In this document: piece after piece, positions 9,461 through 19,130 of the stretch
Position numbering within the stretch: position 1 is the stretch's first letter
Layout of the letters: each line of letters starts with the position of its first letter
Source of the DNA: Bacteroidales bacterium
GTDB lineage: Bacteria; Bacteroidota; Bacteroidia; Bacteroidales; VadinHA17
Length of the DNA: 64,000 nucleotides
Direction of reading: 5' to 3'
NCBI GenBank assembly: GCA_016715075.1
Contig: JADKBK010000017.1
Location: forward strand, 21,986 to 85,985
Translations under genes and position numbers: made by a program
The notes under the pieces: generated by a model
The model's database searches: none
What the model was told of the DNA's origin: nothing
What the model saw: only the letters and a program-made list of their open reading frames with translations

Positions 9461-10006
9461 ATGAAACAGCTAGCAATTTTAATTCTTCTTTTGAGTACAG
9501 CATTTGCTGCACAGGGACAAAAATATATGACCAAGAATGGATTTATCGGGTTCTATTCCCATACACCAATGGAGGATATTAAAGGCGATAATAATCAGGT
9601 GGCATCAGTCCTTGATACTGGCACGGGAGAAATTGTTTTCCAGGTTCTGATAAAATCATTCCATTTTGACAGAGCCCTTATGGAAGAACACTTCAATGAG
9701 AACTATATGGAATCGGATAAATATCCCAAATCAACCTTCAAGGGAAAAATAGCCAACCTCTCGTCCGTGAATTTTACAAAACCCGGAACCTACGATGTTA
9801 CAATTGAAGGAGATCTAACAATACATAACACAACAAACAAGGTCAGCATCAAGGGCACCATCGAGGTGGTAACCGGCGGAATAAATGCCAGTTCAAAATT
9901 CAATGTTGTTCCTGAAGATTATAAAATAGAGATCCCTGGTGTTGTGAAGGAAAAGATCAATAAAAATCTTGAGGTTACCGTTTCTATGAAATATTCTCCT
10001 GTCTGA
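9461..10006 (+). CDS. YceI family periplasmic lipid-binding protein
   Basis: 181 aa with a clear signal peptide (cleavage near AAQGQ). The mature part is a YceI-type lipocalin-like beta barrel, including the conserved SFHFDRALMEEHFNENYM region and the FKGKI strand. Family members bind isoprenoid-type lipids in the periplasm; some are linked to stress or electron carriers. It follows the DUF5777 gene after a repeat-filled spacer and may have its own promoter. Identification by family is secure; the ligand is unknown. Confidence 0.88.
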   Translation: MKQLAILILLLSTAFAAQGQKYMTKNGFIGFYSHTPMEDIKGDNNQVASVLDTGTGEIVFQVLIKSFHFDRALMEEHFNENYMESDKYPKSTFKGKIANLSSVNFTKPGTYDVTIEGDLTIHNTTNKVSIKGTIEVVTGGINASSKFNVVPEDYKIEIPGVVKEKINKNLEVTVSMKYSPV

Positions 10007-10072
10007 TAATGTTAGTATCTTGTATAGATAAAATTCAATACATTGAACGTTGAATAACTTTACTTTCCGGAT

Positions 10073-10507
10073 ATGAAAACTTACATTAAAGTGGCATTGT
10101 TTGTTGTCACCTTTATTGCTGTGTCGGCAATACTTGCAGCTCTGTATTATTACAATCTTAAGAGCACCGATATGTCGAAAGCCAGGCCTGACTTTGTTTT
10201 AACGGCATCAGTCCTTCAGAAGGCTTTTGAAGTTGACGAATCCAAAGCCTCAGTCACCTATTTAAATAAGATCCTGGAAGTAACCGGGAAAATTGCATCC
10301 GTAAAACCGGTTGAGAACAATGCAGTGAATATTTCACTTGTTACTGAAAGTGATTTATCATCGGTCATCGGTACATTTCCTGCAATCAGTGATCCTTCTG
10401 TATTCAAGCCTGGCGAGGAGATCACATTGCGTGGAAAATGCTCAGGTTTTCTTATGGATGTGCTGCTGAATGACTGTGCTCTGATTGAACATGCAAACGA
10501 AAAGTAA
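10073..10507 (+). CDS. membrane-anchored OB-fold (tRNA_anti-like) protein
   Basis: 144 aa. One N-terminal transmembrane helix (residues 7-27) is followed by a conserved segment with a Lys-Ala start and an OB-fold barrel (ILEVTGKIASV ... EITLRGKCSGFL), matching the tRNA_anti-like family often found in Bacteroidota envelopes. A TAACTTTA -7-like element lies shortly upstream of the ATG. The next gene starts 2 bases after this stop. Function unknown; ligand binding to the OB-fold is likely. Confidence 0.7.
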   Translation: MKTYIKVALFVVTFIAVSAILAALYYYNLKSTDMSKARPDFVLTASVLQKAFEVDESKASVTYLNKILEVTGKIASVKPVENNAVNISLVTESDLSSVIGTFPAISDPSVFKPGEEITLRGKCSGFLMDVLLNDCALIEHANEK

Positions 10508-10509
10508 TT

Positions 10510-10752
10510 ATGAATATCAAGATTCTGGTCCTGAATAATGAGTTTGAGGCCAAACTACTCGATGAGATATTGAACGATAAAAGTATCCCTCATATTATCA
10601 GGTCATATCATGACTCTGCCTACGACGGGTTATGGCAGATGCAGTCGAGCTGGGGACATATTGAAGCGCCCGAAGAATACAGTGAAGAAATACTTCTGAC
10701 ATATAGTCAGATGTCGGCTGAGCCATTGGAAGATCAAAATCCGGAATATTAA
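10510..10752 (+). CDS. DUF2007-like putative signal-transducing protein
   Basis: 80 aa, soluble and acidic at the C-terminus. The start (IKILVLNNEFEAKLLDEIL) followed by a short-range alpha/beta pattern and the phrase WGHIEAPEEY resembles the DUF2007 family of small regulatory-like proteins. It starts 2 bases after the OB-fold gene and is surely co-transcribed with it. No catalytic residues can be proposed. Confidence 0.55.
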   Translation: MNIKILVLNNEFEAKLLDEILNDKSIPHIIRSYHDSAYDGLWQMQSSWGHIEAPEEYSEEILLTYSQMSAEPLEDQNPEY

Positions 10753-10762
10753 CTTTTGTTTG

Positions 10763-10770
10763 TACCTTTG
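10763..10770 (+). promoter_or_regulatory. Bacteroidota -7 promoter element
   Basis: TACCTTTG matches the TAnnTTTG consensus of the Bacteroidota housekeeping sigma factor. It lies 60 bases before the PAP2 start. No good -33 TTTG is visible at the usual 19-21 base distance, so only the -7 box supports the call. Confidence 0.4.
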
Positions 10771-10829
10771 CTCCTCATTTATAAATTTGCAGAATTACTA
10801 TTCAGACAACCTGGTTCAATTTTAAAAGT

Positions 10830-11522
10830 ATGAAAATGGATCATAGCCTCAATAACAAGACCAGACTGTTTCCACATATTTCTGCCCACCTGTTATCATT
10901 CTTCAGTGTTTTACAAAGCCGGTATTTCTATTATGGATTACTGGCGGTTTTAGCCGGAATAGGACTCAATAACGCCTCACAGGCTTATCTCCATTATTAC
11001 ATTAGCCAGGGGAAAACCCTGCCTATTCTTAATGACCTGATCCTTGACAAACTGCCTGTAATTGATGTTTCCCTTATTTATGATATAGTTGCTGTAATTC
11101 CGATAGTACTTGCGGTGGTGTATATAATTCACAAAAAGGAGTATAACAGGATCCCCTTCATCTTTCTGATGATAGGCATTTTTTATATTGTACGGGGTAT
11201 ATTCATAGTTCTGACCCCATTTGGCAATCCGCCAATGTTCAATGGATCAGATCCTCTTTTTCACGGATTTGCCAACTTTGAGATGGGTGTCTACCCTTCA
11301 GGTCATGCGGGAAACGTATTTCTGATATTGCTGCTGATGAACAGCAGGGCGTACAGGTGGATCATAGGGATTTGCCTGATTGTGGTTATCCTTGCATTGT
11401 TCCTTTCACACGCACATTATAGTATTGACATCCTTTCCGGGCTTTTCTTTGCTTATGCTATCCGCTCCTTCGGTGATAAACATTTTTCGATGTTTGACCT
11501 TGGTAAAGAGGTAAACTCCTGA
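10830..11522 (+). CDS. PAP2-superfamily membrane phosphatase (sphingomyelin-synthase-like type)
   Basis: 230 aa integral membrane protein with about six helices. The phosphatase motifs are YPSGHAG with catalytic His159 and SHAHYSID with His196 and Asp200, in the arrangement of the PAP2_C / sphingomyelin synthase-like subgroup. Likely reactions are dephosphorylation of a lipid phosphate or head-group transfer on phospholipids or sphingolipids, which many Bacteroidota make; the substrate is not decidable here. The gene is convergent with corA, 16 bases apart, and no terminator hairpin is seen between them. Confidence 0.8.
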   Translation: MKMDHSLNNKTRLFPHISAHLLSFFSVLQSRYFYYGLLAVLAGIGLNNASQAYLHYYISQGKTLPILNDLILDKLPVIDVSLIYDIVAVIPIVLAVVYIIHKKEYNRIPFIFLMIGIFYIVRGIFIVLTPFGNPPMFNGSDPLFHGFANFEMGVYPSGHAGNVFLILLLMNSRAYRWIIGICLIVVILALFLSHAHYSIDILSGLFFAYAIRSFGDKHFSMFDLGKEVNS

Positions 11523-11538
11523 TCTGTCATTATATCTT

Positions 11539-12549
11539 CTAATCCTCTTTCCTTTTCTCTAAACGCTTAATAATAAAATAGCTGAGCAATGCCAGAATCA
11601 GCATTCCCAAAAGGAATAATGGGTATGATACCCTCCAGTTTTCAGGACCAGTTATCATTGACCATTCCGACATACCCCCGATACCGGCAATAAGGGTGAG
11701 GGGCATACAGATAGTAGCAATGAGGGTAAGCCTCTTCATAGAAATGTTGGTTTCATTTGACATCTGATTCATCCGGTTGCTGATGAGCGATGTATAAAGC
11801 TCCATTAGGCTTGTCTCAATCTCACGGTATGTTTCTGTAAGTTCAAAAAATTTGGAAAGGTGATCATAAACATCACGATAGTGAACAATAGCTTTTTCGG
11901 GGACATAAGGACAGTCACTCCTGCAGATCTTGACTAAAATTTCCCGCTCATGATACAGGCTTTTTCTCAGGGCAAGGAGATCTTTCCGGAGATGGATCAG
12001 CTGCCTCGGCTGAAATTTTTCCAGTTCATTTATCAATAATTCCTCCGCTTCCTCAAGATCATCTTCCATATTATCAAATGCCCTGTACTTCTCATCAACA
12101 AGGTGATCAAGCACAATATGCATAAGAAAACCCGGTCCGGCTTTTGCATTACTTGGGTCATTTTCAATAATACTCACTATATCGCTTAAAGGTTTCCTGT
12201 CGCCCGATTGGTAGCCGCTGATTGTAATAAGAAATTTCTCTCCAATGAAAAGGTTTACTTCATCAATTGACAGTTCTTTCTCCGCATAGCTGAAAGCGTT
12301 GAAGAGGATAAATGTATTATTGTTGAAATACTCTATTTTCGGGACCTGTTTGTCGTCAAAACAATCTTCCACTGATAATGGATGGATACCGATTGAATCG
12401 ACCAGAGAGGAGATCTCTTCCCGCGAAGGCTTATAATAATTTAACCAGACAAAACCGCCTTCCCTCATTGCATCAATCGCCTCTCTTGCTGATGCGAGTC
12501 CATAAAATAATCCTGTTGAAGTAAAGTGATAAAATTTTGATTCTGACAT
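11539..12549 (-). CDS. CorA family divalent cation transporter
   Basis: 336 aa. The long charged cytoplasmic N-terminal domain and helical stalk (residues 150-270) precede two transmembrane helices at about 273-291 and 309-327. This is the CorA layout for Mg2+/Co2+ transport as a pentamer. The signature after TM1 reads G292-M293-S294 instead of the usual GMN, in the context AGIGGMSEWSM; the loop and Trp-rich segment are otherwise present. The family is certain, but ion selectivity is less so because the Asn of GMN forms the selectivity ring. Confidence 0.88.
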   Translation of the reverse strand: MSESKFYHFTSTGLFYGLASAREAIDAMREGGFVWLNYYKPSREEISSLVDSIGIHPLSVEDCFDDKQVPKIEYFNNNTFILFNAFSYAEKELSIDEVNLFIGEKFLITISGYQSGDRKPLSDIVSIIENDPSNAKAGPGFLMHIVLDHLVDEKYRAFDNMEDDLEEAEELLINELEKFQPRQLIHLRKDLLALRKSLYHEREILVKICRSDCPYVPEKAIVHYRDVYDHLSKFFELTETYREIETSLMELYTSLISNRMNQMSNETNISMKRLTLIATICMPLTLIAGIGGMSEWSMITGPENWRVSYPLFLLGMLILALLSYFIIKRLEKRKED

Positions 12550-12805
12550 ATTACTTGTTTTTGAAAGTTTCCTGATTGTTAACCTGTATAATACTATTTG
12601 AAATGATCCTGGTTATAAAAATATTAATGGCTTTCTTTATGACCCAGAATGTCGTGACTTTTCTGTAATGAAATACAAATTACATAAAAAAAATGAAAGC
12701 GGGTATAAAATCAATTCCGGATTCAAATAACCTGACCATTATAAGATAAATATCATTTTTAATGTGGTTTTGGAACAGTTAACTTTACAACCTAAAACTA
12801 AAAAA

Positions 12806-14431
12806 ATGAATAACGCAATATACAATTTCAGGGAACCTAAAAATGAACCTGTTTTTACATACAAACCTGGAAGCCAGGAGCGCAGGCTCCTTGAAGAAGA
12901 GCTTACGGAACAAAAGAATAAGGTCATTGATATCCCGCTTATTATCGGAGGCAAAGAGATCCGTACAGGAAAAACGGGCAAAGTCTACATGCCATCAGAC
13001 CACAAGCATCTGCTCGCAACATATCATATGGCCACTGAAAAAGAGGTTTCGATGGCAATTGATGCAGCCCTTCAGGCTAAGGATGCCTGGCTTAACCTGG
13101 CCTGGATGGAAAGGGCCGCAATCATGGCCAAGGCAGCTGAACTGATTTCAAAGAAATACAGGTTCCGTATCAATGCAGCCACTATGCTTGGTCAGGGAAA
13201 GAATGTCATGCAGGCTGAGATCGATGCAGCATGTGAAGTAATAGATTACCTGCGGTTCAATAATTACTTTGCTTCTCTGGTATACATGGAGCAGCCCTCT
13301 TCTGAAAATGATACCATTAACCGTCTGGAATATCGGCCCCTCGAAGGATTTATCTACACCGTCACACCTTTCAATTTCACAGCAATAGCTTCCAATCTTA
13401 ATACCAGTGTTGCCCTTATGGGAAATACAACTGTATGGAAACCCGCCAGTACGTCACTTCTTTCAAACTACTATCTGATGAAGATCCTGGAAGAAGCCGG
13501 TATACCTCCGGGTGTAATTAATTTTATCCCCGGCTCAGGTTCCCTTATCAGCAGCGTGGTATTGAAACATAAAGAACTTACAGGAATTCACTTCACCGGA
13601 TCAAACTACACATTCAATACACTCTGGAAACAGATCTCTGAAAACCTTTCAATTTATAAATCATATCCTAAACTCATTGGCGAAACCGGTGGTAAGGATT
13701 TTATCTTTGCACACAATTCAGCTCATCCCCTTGAACTCGCAACTGCTATTGTGCGCGGGGCCTTTGAATACCAGGGACAAAAGTGCTCTGCTGCTTCAAG
13801 ATCATATATACCCGCTTCAATATGGGATGAAACCAGGCAACATATACTGAGGATGATCTCAGAGATAAAAACCGGAGATGTTACCGATTTCAGAAATTTT
13901 GTGAATGCAGTGATAGATGAAGAGTCGTGGGACAGGATAATGTCATATATCAATAAGGCAAAAGAATCAGCAAATGCAAAAATTATAGCCGGAGGTAAAG
14001 GAGATAAGTCTAAGGGATATTTTATTGAACCAACTGTTATAGTTACTGAAGATCCGAACTTCATTACAATGAGGGAGGAGATCTTCGGACCGGTAATGTC
14101 AATCTATATCTATGCTGATGATAAGTTTGAGGATACACTCAGACTCTGCGATGAAACATCACCCTATGCTCTTACAGGATCAATCTTCAGCAACGATAAA
14201 TACAGTATGATAAAAGCCTGCAGGGCATTAAGATATGCAGCCGGTAATTTCTACATAAATGATAAGCCGACAGGTGCAATGGTCGGTCAGCAGCCTTTCG
14301 GAGGAGCCAGAGCATCAGGTACCAACGATAAGGCCGGAAGTTATCTGAACCTGATCCGCTGGGTAAGCCCCAGAACAATTAAAGAGACTCTTATGCCTGC
14401 AACAGACTTCAAATACCCGTTCATGGAATAG
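12806..14431 (+). CDS. pruA: L-glutamate gamma-semialdehyde (P5C) dehydrogenase
   Basis: 541 aa soluble aldehyde dehydrogenase that oxidises glutamate semialdehyde from proline (or ornithine) to glutamate with NAD+. The catalytic Cys327 is in GQKCSAASR and the general-base Glu293 in GETGGK; the ETGGKDF and GQQPFGGARASGTNDK motifs are typical of the PutA/P5CDH branch. An in-frame GTG at 12764 would add 14 residues (VLEQLTLQPKTKK) that do not look like the family start, so ATG at 12806 is chosen. No proline dehydrogenase gene is adjacent. Confidence 0.93.
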   Translation: MNNAIYNFREPKNEPVFTYKPGSQERRLLEEELTEQKNKVIDIPLIIGGKEIRTGKTGKVYMPSDHKHLLATYHMATEKEVSMAIDAALQAKDAWLNLAWMERAAIMAKAAELISKKYRFRINAATMLGQGKNVMQAEIDAACEVIDYLRFNNYFASLVYMEQPSSENDTINRLEYRPLEGFIYTVTPFNFTAIASNLNTSVALMGNTTVWKPASTSLLSNYYLMKILEEAGIPPGVINFIPGSGSLISSVVLKHKELTGIHFTGSNYTFNTLWKQISENLSIYKSYPKLIGETGGKDFIFAHNSAHPLELATAIVRGAFEYQGQKCSAASRSYIPASIWDETRQHILRMISEIKTGDVTDFRNFVNAVIDEESWDRIMSYINKAKESANAKIIAGGKGDKSKGYFIEPTVIVTEDPNFITMREEIFGPVMSIYIYADDKFEDTLRLCDETSPYALTGSIFSNDKYSMIKACRALRYAAGNFYINDKPTGAMVGQQPFGGARASGTNDKAGSYLNLIRWVSPRTIKETLMPATDFKYPFME

Positions 14432-14455
14432 CTGATTACCTTCTAGTTATAAAAT

Positions 14456-14760
14456 AATCTGATAAACAATCAACCACCTCCCCCCTTCGCTTTCGCTTCG
14501 GGGTAGAGGCAGTAGATAAAGTTCTCTGTGTAACTCTGTGAAGCCTCTGTGCCCACGCCTGCAAACCGGCTCCTTCGCTAAATCTGCCCACAGGGCAAAT
14601 TTTACGCTCGACCCCTGTGTAAGTTTTTAACTTATTGTTACACAGAGATCCACAGAGAATTCACAGAGGAACACAGAGAACAAGAGTTAAAAGCTTCGTC
14701 TTTTTCTACAGCCCCAAACTTTTGCTTATCTCCGTATTTACAAATTCTCTTTTAGGTTGA
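14456..14760. repeat. CTCTGTG/CACAGAG inverted-repeat spacer
   Basis: No gene is seen. The left part (14521-14551) repeats the word CTCTGTG and the right part (14640-14681) repeats CACAGAG, so the two halves can pair. Inside, CTGTGTAA ... TTACACAG (about 14616-14648) forms a smaller hairpin. Related pieces recur at 21612-21665 and 33905-33925, which marks a dispersed non-coding repeat. Confidence 0.65.
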
Positions 14761-14908
14761 CGGCTATGGGGGGCAGGGCAGACTTTTCGGTAATAAAAAG
14801 GTCCGCAACACAATAATAAACAATACTTGTTGTGTTAATAATGTCTCTTTTCCATAACTTCTTACTTTTCGATAACAGACTTTGGAAAAATCTTCTGTAA
14901 ATTTGAAT

Positions 14909-15823
14909 ATGAAAATTCCTCCTACAGAAAATTCGGGTAAAGCCCTGTTTATTTTGAATCCAACTGCAGGAGTCCAGCCTGTTAACTTCATTGTCTCATT
15001 GGATCTGGAACGCCGCAAAAATGAATTGTCGGTATGCAAATCAATGACAAAGGCTGATACCGGATCTTTCATCAGGCAGAACTTTGAGAAGCATAATGTT
15101 TATATTGCCGCAGGCGGCGACGGAACTGTACATACAGTTGCCTCGGAACTTGTTGGCAGCGAAAAGATACTGGGTGTGCTCCCCCTTGGATCAGGAAATG
15201 GATTTGCTAAGGAATTTGGATTTAAACTGAATCTCAGGTCGCTCCTTTCAGACATCAGGAGAGAAGACAGCATGGATATCGATGTAATAGAGATAGACGG
15301 TAAGATGTGCCTGAATGTAGCCGGAATAGGTCTCGACAGCTTCGTGGCGCATTCGTTTAATGACCTGAAGCTTCGTGGATTTCTGCAATATGTATGGCTT
15401 ACATTTAAAACATTTCTGCAGCTCCGCCCCTTTCATGTAAAAATTACCTGCGACGGCGAAGTAATTGTCTCTGAGGAACTGTTCGTCCTTACAATTGCAA
15501 ACACCCGCCAGTTCGGGAATAATGCATTTATTGCACCTGATGCCGTCCCTAATGACGGCAAAATTGACCTGGTCTTAATAAAACCATTCCCAAAAATTTT
15601 TGGTCCTGTATTCGTCATTCGTCTGTTCACCAAAAGAATCAACAGATCAAAATATGTCTGGCATATACGAACTGATAAAGAGATAATTATAGAGACCGAC
15701 GAAAACAGGTTCCATGTAGATGGGGAACCTTTATGTATCTCAGGTGAAGTAGTTGTAAGGATCAAAAAGGAGGTTCTGAAGGTTCTTAAAACATCCGGGA
15801 ATAAGTTCCTCCCGCGGACATGA
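14909..15823 (+). CDS. diacylglycerol kinase-like lipid kinase (YegS/DagK family)
   Basis: 304 aa soluble kinase of the DAGK catalytic superfamily. The nucleotide-binding motif GGDGTVHTVASEL and the PLGSGNGFAKEFG motif are intact, as is the C-terminal beta-sandwich with DGEPLCISGEV. Such enzymes phosphorylate diacylglycerol, sphingoid bases or undecaprenol-like lipids at the membrane surface. A TTG at 14882 would extend the N-terminus by 9 residues; ATG at 14909 directly precedes the conserved KALFILNPTAG strand and is preferred. It stands alone before the glycosidase block. Confidence 0.87.
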   Translation: MKIPPTENSGKALFILNPTAGVQPVNFIVSLDLERRKNELSVCKSMTKADTGSFIRQNFEKHNVYIAAGGDGTVHTVASELVGSEKILGVLPLGSGNGFAKEFGFKLNLRSLLSDIRREDSMDIDVIEIDGKMCLNVAGIGLDSFVAHSFNDLKLRGFLQYVWLTFKTFLQLRPFHVKITCDGEVIVSEELFVLTIANTRQFGNNAFIAPDAVPNDGKIDLVLIKPFPKIFGPVFVIRLFTKRINRSKYVWHIRTDKEIIIETDENRFHVDGEPLCISGEVVVRIKKEVLKVLKTSGNKFLPRT

Positions 15824-15860
15824 TATATTTTATTATCTGGTGAATTCAAAATTCTATACC

Positions 15861-16484
15861 ATGAAAGCACGCCTGTCACTGGTCCTCATAGTCTGCCTTT
15901 CCATTCTCACTGCAAATGGCCAGCAGACTGCAAATAAACCTTCAAGGGAACAATGGTTCATGGATATGGGCTTCGGCATGTTCATACACTGGAGCATGGA
16001 CTCCCAGGTTGGAGCCGTAATAAGCCATAGCATGGCGGGCGCTTCAGAAGACTATCTGCAAAGATTTATCTACGACCTGCCAAAATCATTTAATCCGAGA
16101 AAATTCTATCCTGAAGACTGGGCAATCCTTGCCAGGCTTGCAGGAATGAAGTATGTCGTCTTCACTGCCAAGCACCATTCCGGTTTTTGCATGTGGGAAA
16201 CAAAAACAACTGATTTCAATATCATGAATACCCCTTTCAAAAGGGATATTCTGAAAGAGATACTCGAAGCATTCCGCAAACAGGGGATCGCAATCGGAAT
16301 ATATTTTTCACCCGAGGATTTCCATTTCTTCCATGAAAAAAATATACCCATCGGCAGACTCCAGGATCCTCAGCATTTTCCGGTCAATAATAAGGAGCTG
16401 ATGGCATACGATAAAGCTCAGATAAGGGAACTGCTTACCAGCTATGGCAGGATTGATCTGCTTTTTTTTCGATGGCCCGGCTGA
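15861..16484 (+). pseudogene. GH29 alpha-L-fucosidase, N-terminal half (frameshifted)
   Basis: Signal peptide (MKARLSLVLIVCLSILTANGQQ) followed by the GH29 barrel start: MGFGMFIHWSMDS, YVVFTAKHHSGF and the later FYPEDW and GIYFSPEDF segments. A GTG at 15840 is also in frame, but ATG at 15861 gives the better signal. The frame breaks in a run of eight T at 16462-16469; seven T would read LLFFDGPAE, so the reading continues in the next frame (to 17208). The break falls directly before the Asp of the FDG motif, the expected catalytic nucleophile, so this half alone cannot be active. Either a sequencing indel or a real inactivating mutation. Confidence 0.85.
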
Positions 16485-17208
16485 AGGACTTAAAGAGTAT
16501 GCCTGGCAACTCCAGCCTGAAGTTGTTGTGACACGAGGCCAAATGGAGACTCCTGAACAGAATATTCCTGACAAGCCTGTAACTGGTCCATGGGAAGCAT
16601 GTTTTACAATGGGTACAGACTGGCAGTATAAACCAACGAATGATCCTCATAAAAGCGGGACTGAGATAATTAACATGCTGATTGAGACAAGGGCAAAGGG
16701 AGGAAACCTTCTGCTTAATGTCGGCCCGAAACCTGACGGGGAATTACAGATTGAACAGGAAGCTCTCCTTCGTGAAGTGGCTCTATGGAATCTTGTGAAC
16801 CAGGAAGCAATACATGAGATCAGACCATGGGAAATAATCAGGGAGGGTAAAGTCTGGTTTACAAAAGCAAAAGACAAGAATACTGTGTATGCATTTATCC
16901 CTGGCGGTGATGACTGGAAATATGGTGAAAGAAAAGAATTTGTTTTCAGAACCCTCTCAGGCAATGAACGGACAAAAGTAACTATCCTGGGCTATTCGGG
17001 TGAACTGCTTGAATATAAACCCGGCTTTGATGCAAAGATCTATATCAGCCCAACTCACATCGGTCTTGTGGTAAGTGCTGTAAATGGCCACAGGTTATAT
17101 ACGAACAATCAATGGCCCAATCCTGTTGTATTAAAAATTGAAAATATAACGTATAAACCTGCCGTTACGGAACAGGGTGTCCAAACAGAGATTGACGGAG
17201 CCAAATAA
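16444..17208 (+). pseudogene. GH29 alpha-L-fucosidase, C-terminal half (frameshifted)
   Basis: Second half of the fucosidase begun at 15861, homologous from about 16460. It encodes the FFDGPAEG nucleophile region, the WEACFTMGTDWQY and KGGNLLLNVGPKPDGEL motifs typical of GH29, and the C-terminal beta-sandwich. The leading residues up to 16460 are out-of-frame filler. GH29 enzymes release terminal alpha-L-fucose from glycans outside the cytoplasm. The hexosaminidase gene follows 29 bases downstream, which suggests a shared transcript for host- or algal-glycan degradation. If the extra T is an error, the full protein is about 449 aa. Confidence 0.85.
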
Positions 17209-17237
17209 ATAAGATAACCCATTTTAAATAAAGAGAT

Positions 17238-19118
17238 ATGATCAAGAAGCTTTCCTTTTTCGCACTCATTTTCGTCTGTACAATGACCTATGGACAGGAG
17301 AGTGCAATCAATCTGATCCCCCAGCCTGCAGAGATTCAGAAGACAGGCGGCAGCTTTCAGCTGAGCTCTTCATCCAAAATCAGCTACAGTAATCAGGAGT
17401 GCAGGAAAATAGCTGAATTGATGGCAGCGAAGCTTAAAACAGCAACCGGGTTTTCAATCAAATCAGAACAGAATACATCCGGTTCAATACAGCTGAATCT
17501 GAATAAAGGTCCAGTTGAAAAGCTGGGCAGGGAAGGCTATTCATTCGTGTCTTCCTCAAAAGGAGTTGTGATATCAGCCAACGAGCCGGCAGGGCTGTTC
17601 TACGGAGCGCAGACTTTGCTGCAGCTTCTGCCCCCGGAAATTGAAAGCAAATCAGCTGTAAAAATCAAATGGACACTACCCTGCGTTAAAATTACTGATT
17701 ATCCCCGCTTTTCCTGGAGAGGAATGATGCTCGATGTCAGCCGGAACTTCTTCACAAAAGAGGAGGTTATGCAGTATATTGACCAGATCTCAAGATTCAA
17801 ATACAACACCCTTCACCTGCATCTTACAGACGATAACGGATGGAGGATAGAGATAAAATCACTTCCAAAGCTTACTGAAGTCGGGGCATGGAGAGTTCCA
17901 AGAGCAGGCCATTTCGGAGAGCGTTCCGATCCAAAACCCGGAGAGAAAGCAACTGTCGGAGGCTTCTATACCCAGGAAGATATGAAAGAGATTATCCGGT
18001 ATGCCCAGGATAGGTTTGTGACAATCATTCCTGAAATTGAGACTCCCGGACATAGTCTGGCAGCAGTTGCTTCATATCCTGAACTTAGCTGCACTAAAAA
18101 TCCTGATGCCAAGGTAAATCCCGGTACTCCTTTCTCTGAATGGTATGGAAACGGGACATTTAAAATGCTGGTGGATAATACACTCAACCCTTCGGATGAA
18201 AAAGTATATCAATTTCTTGACAAGGTCTTTACCGAACTGGCTGCCATCTTCCCGGCTCAATACATTCATGTCGGAGGCGATGAGTGCTATAAGGGTTACT
18301 GGCTACAGGATGAAGGCTGTCAGGCTCTTATGAAGAAACTTAATATAAGGCATGTGGAAGATCTGCAGGGATATTTTATGAACCGCATTGAAAGTATCCT
18401 GAAAGCCAAAGGGAAAAAACTCCTTGGATGGGATGAGATCCTTGAAGGCGGCATATCACCCGATGCAACTCTCATGAGCTGGAGAAGCCTGCAGGGAGGA
18501 ATAGAAGCTTCCCGGATGGGCCATGATGTCATAATGTCACCGCTTCAGTATTGCTATATCGATTATCAGCAGGGAGATCAGACCATTGAGCCGCCTCTTT
18601 ATGCCGGATTACGTATGAATACCTGCTATAGTTTTGAACCTGTACCTGAAGGAGCCGTAGCAAAACATATCCTTGGAGGACAGGCAAACCTCTGGACTGA
18701 ACAGGTACCCACATTCAGGCATGCAGAGTATATGACATGGCCGCGCGGATGGGCACTGGCTGAAGTCTTATGGTCACCAAAGGAATCGAAAGAGTGGACC
18801 GGTTTTGTAAAAAGAGCCGAAAAACAGTTCGATCGTGATGATCTGGCAGGGATAAATCATTCACTCGCTGTCTATGATGCTATAATAACTGTTGCAAGAA
18901 CAGCTGGTAAAATGACTGTAAATATGGACACTGAGATGCCCGGACTTGAGATCTTCTATACCATTGACGATACTATGCCTGACAGCAAAACCATGAAATA
19001 TTCAGGCCCGGTTGTCCTCCCCGAAGGTCCGGTGACCCTGAGGGTAATTACTTATCGAAATGGAAAACCTCTCGGCCATCTTATAACCCTTGATCCACAG
19101 GAACTGGCTAAAAGATAA
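17238..19118 (+). CDS. GH20 beta-N-acetylhexosaminidase
   Basis: 626 aa secreted enzyme (signal peptide to about residue 19) that removes terminal beta-linked GlcNAc or GalNAc. A GH20b N-terminal domain (about 25-150) leads into the GH20 TIM barrel beginning RFSWRGMMLDVSRNFF; the catalytic pair Asp348-Glu349 is in HVGGDECYKGYW. A C-terminal Fn3/CHB_HEX_C-like module (from about 560) carries the phrase YTIDDTMPDSKT. It lies between the fucosidase and the phosphoesterase on the same strand with gaps of 29 and 12 bases. Intact. Confidence 0.95.
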   Translation: MIKKLSFFALIFVCTMTYGQESAINLIPQPAEIQKTGGSFQLSSSSKISYSNQECRKIAELMAAKLKTATGFSIKSEQNTSGSIQLNLNKGPVEKLGREGYSFVSSSKGVVISANEPAGLFYGAQTLLQLLPPEIESKSAVKIKWTLPCVKITDYPRFSWRGMMLDVSRNFFTKEEVMQYIDQISRFKYNTLHLHLTDDNGWRIEIKSLPKLTEVGAWRVPRAGHFGERSDPKPGEKATVGGFYTQEDMKEIIRYAQDRFVTIIPEIETPGHSLAAVASYPELSCTKNPDAKVNPGTPFSEWYGNGTFKMLVDNTLNPSDEKVYQFLDKVFTELAAIFPAQYIHVGGDECYKGYWLQDEGCQALMKKLNIRHVEDLQGYFMNRIESILKAKGKKLLGWDEILEGGISPDATLMSWRSLQGGIEASRMGHDVIMSPLQYCYIDYQQGDQTIEPPLYAGLRMNTCYSFEPVPEGAVAKHILGGQANLWTEQVPTFRHAEYMTWPRGWALAEVLWSPKESKEWTGFVKRAEKQFDRDDLAGINHSLAVYDAIITVARTAGKMTVNMDTEMPGLEIFYTIDDTMPDSKTMKYSGPVVLPEGPVTLRVITYRNGKPLGHLITLDPQELAKR

Positions 19119-19130
19119 AAATCAGACAAA

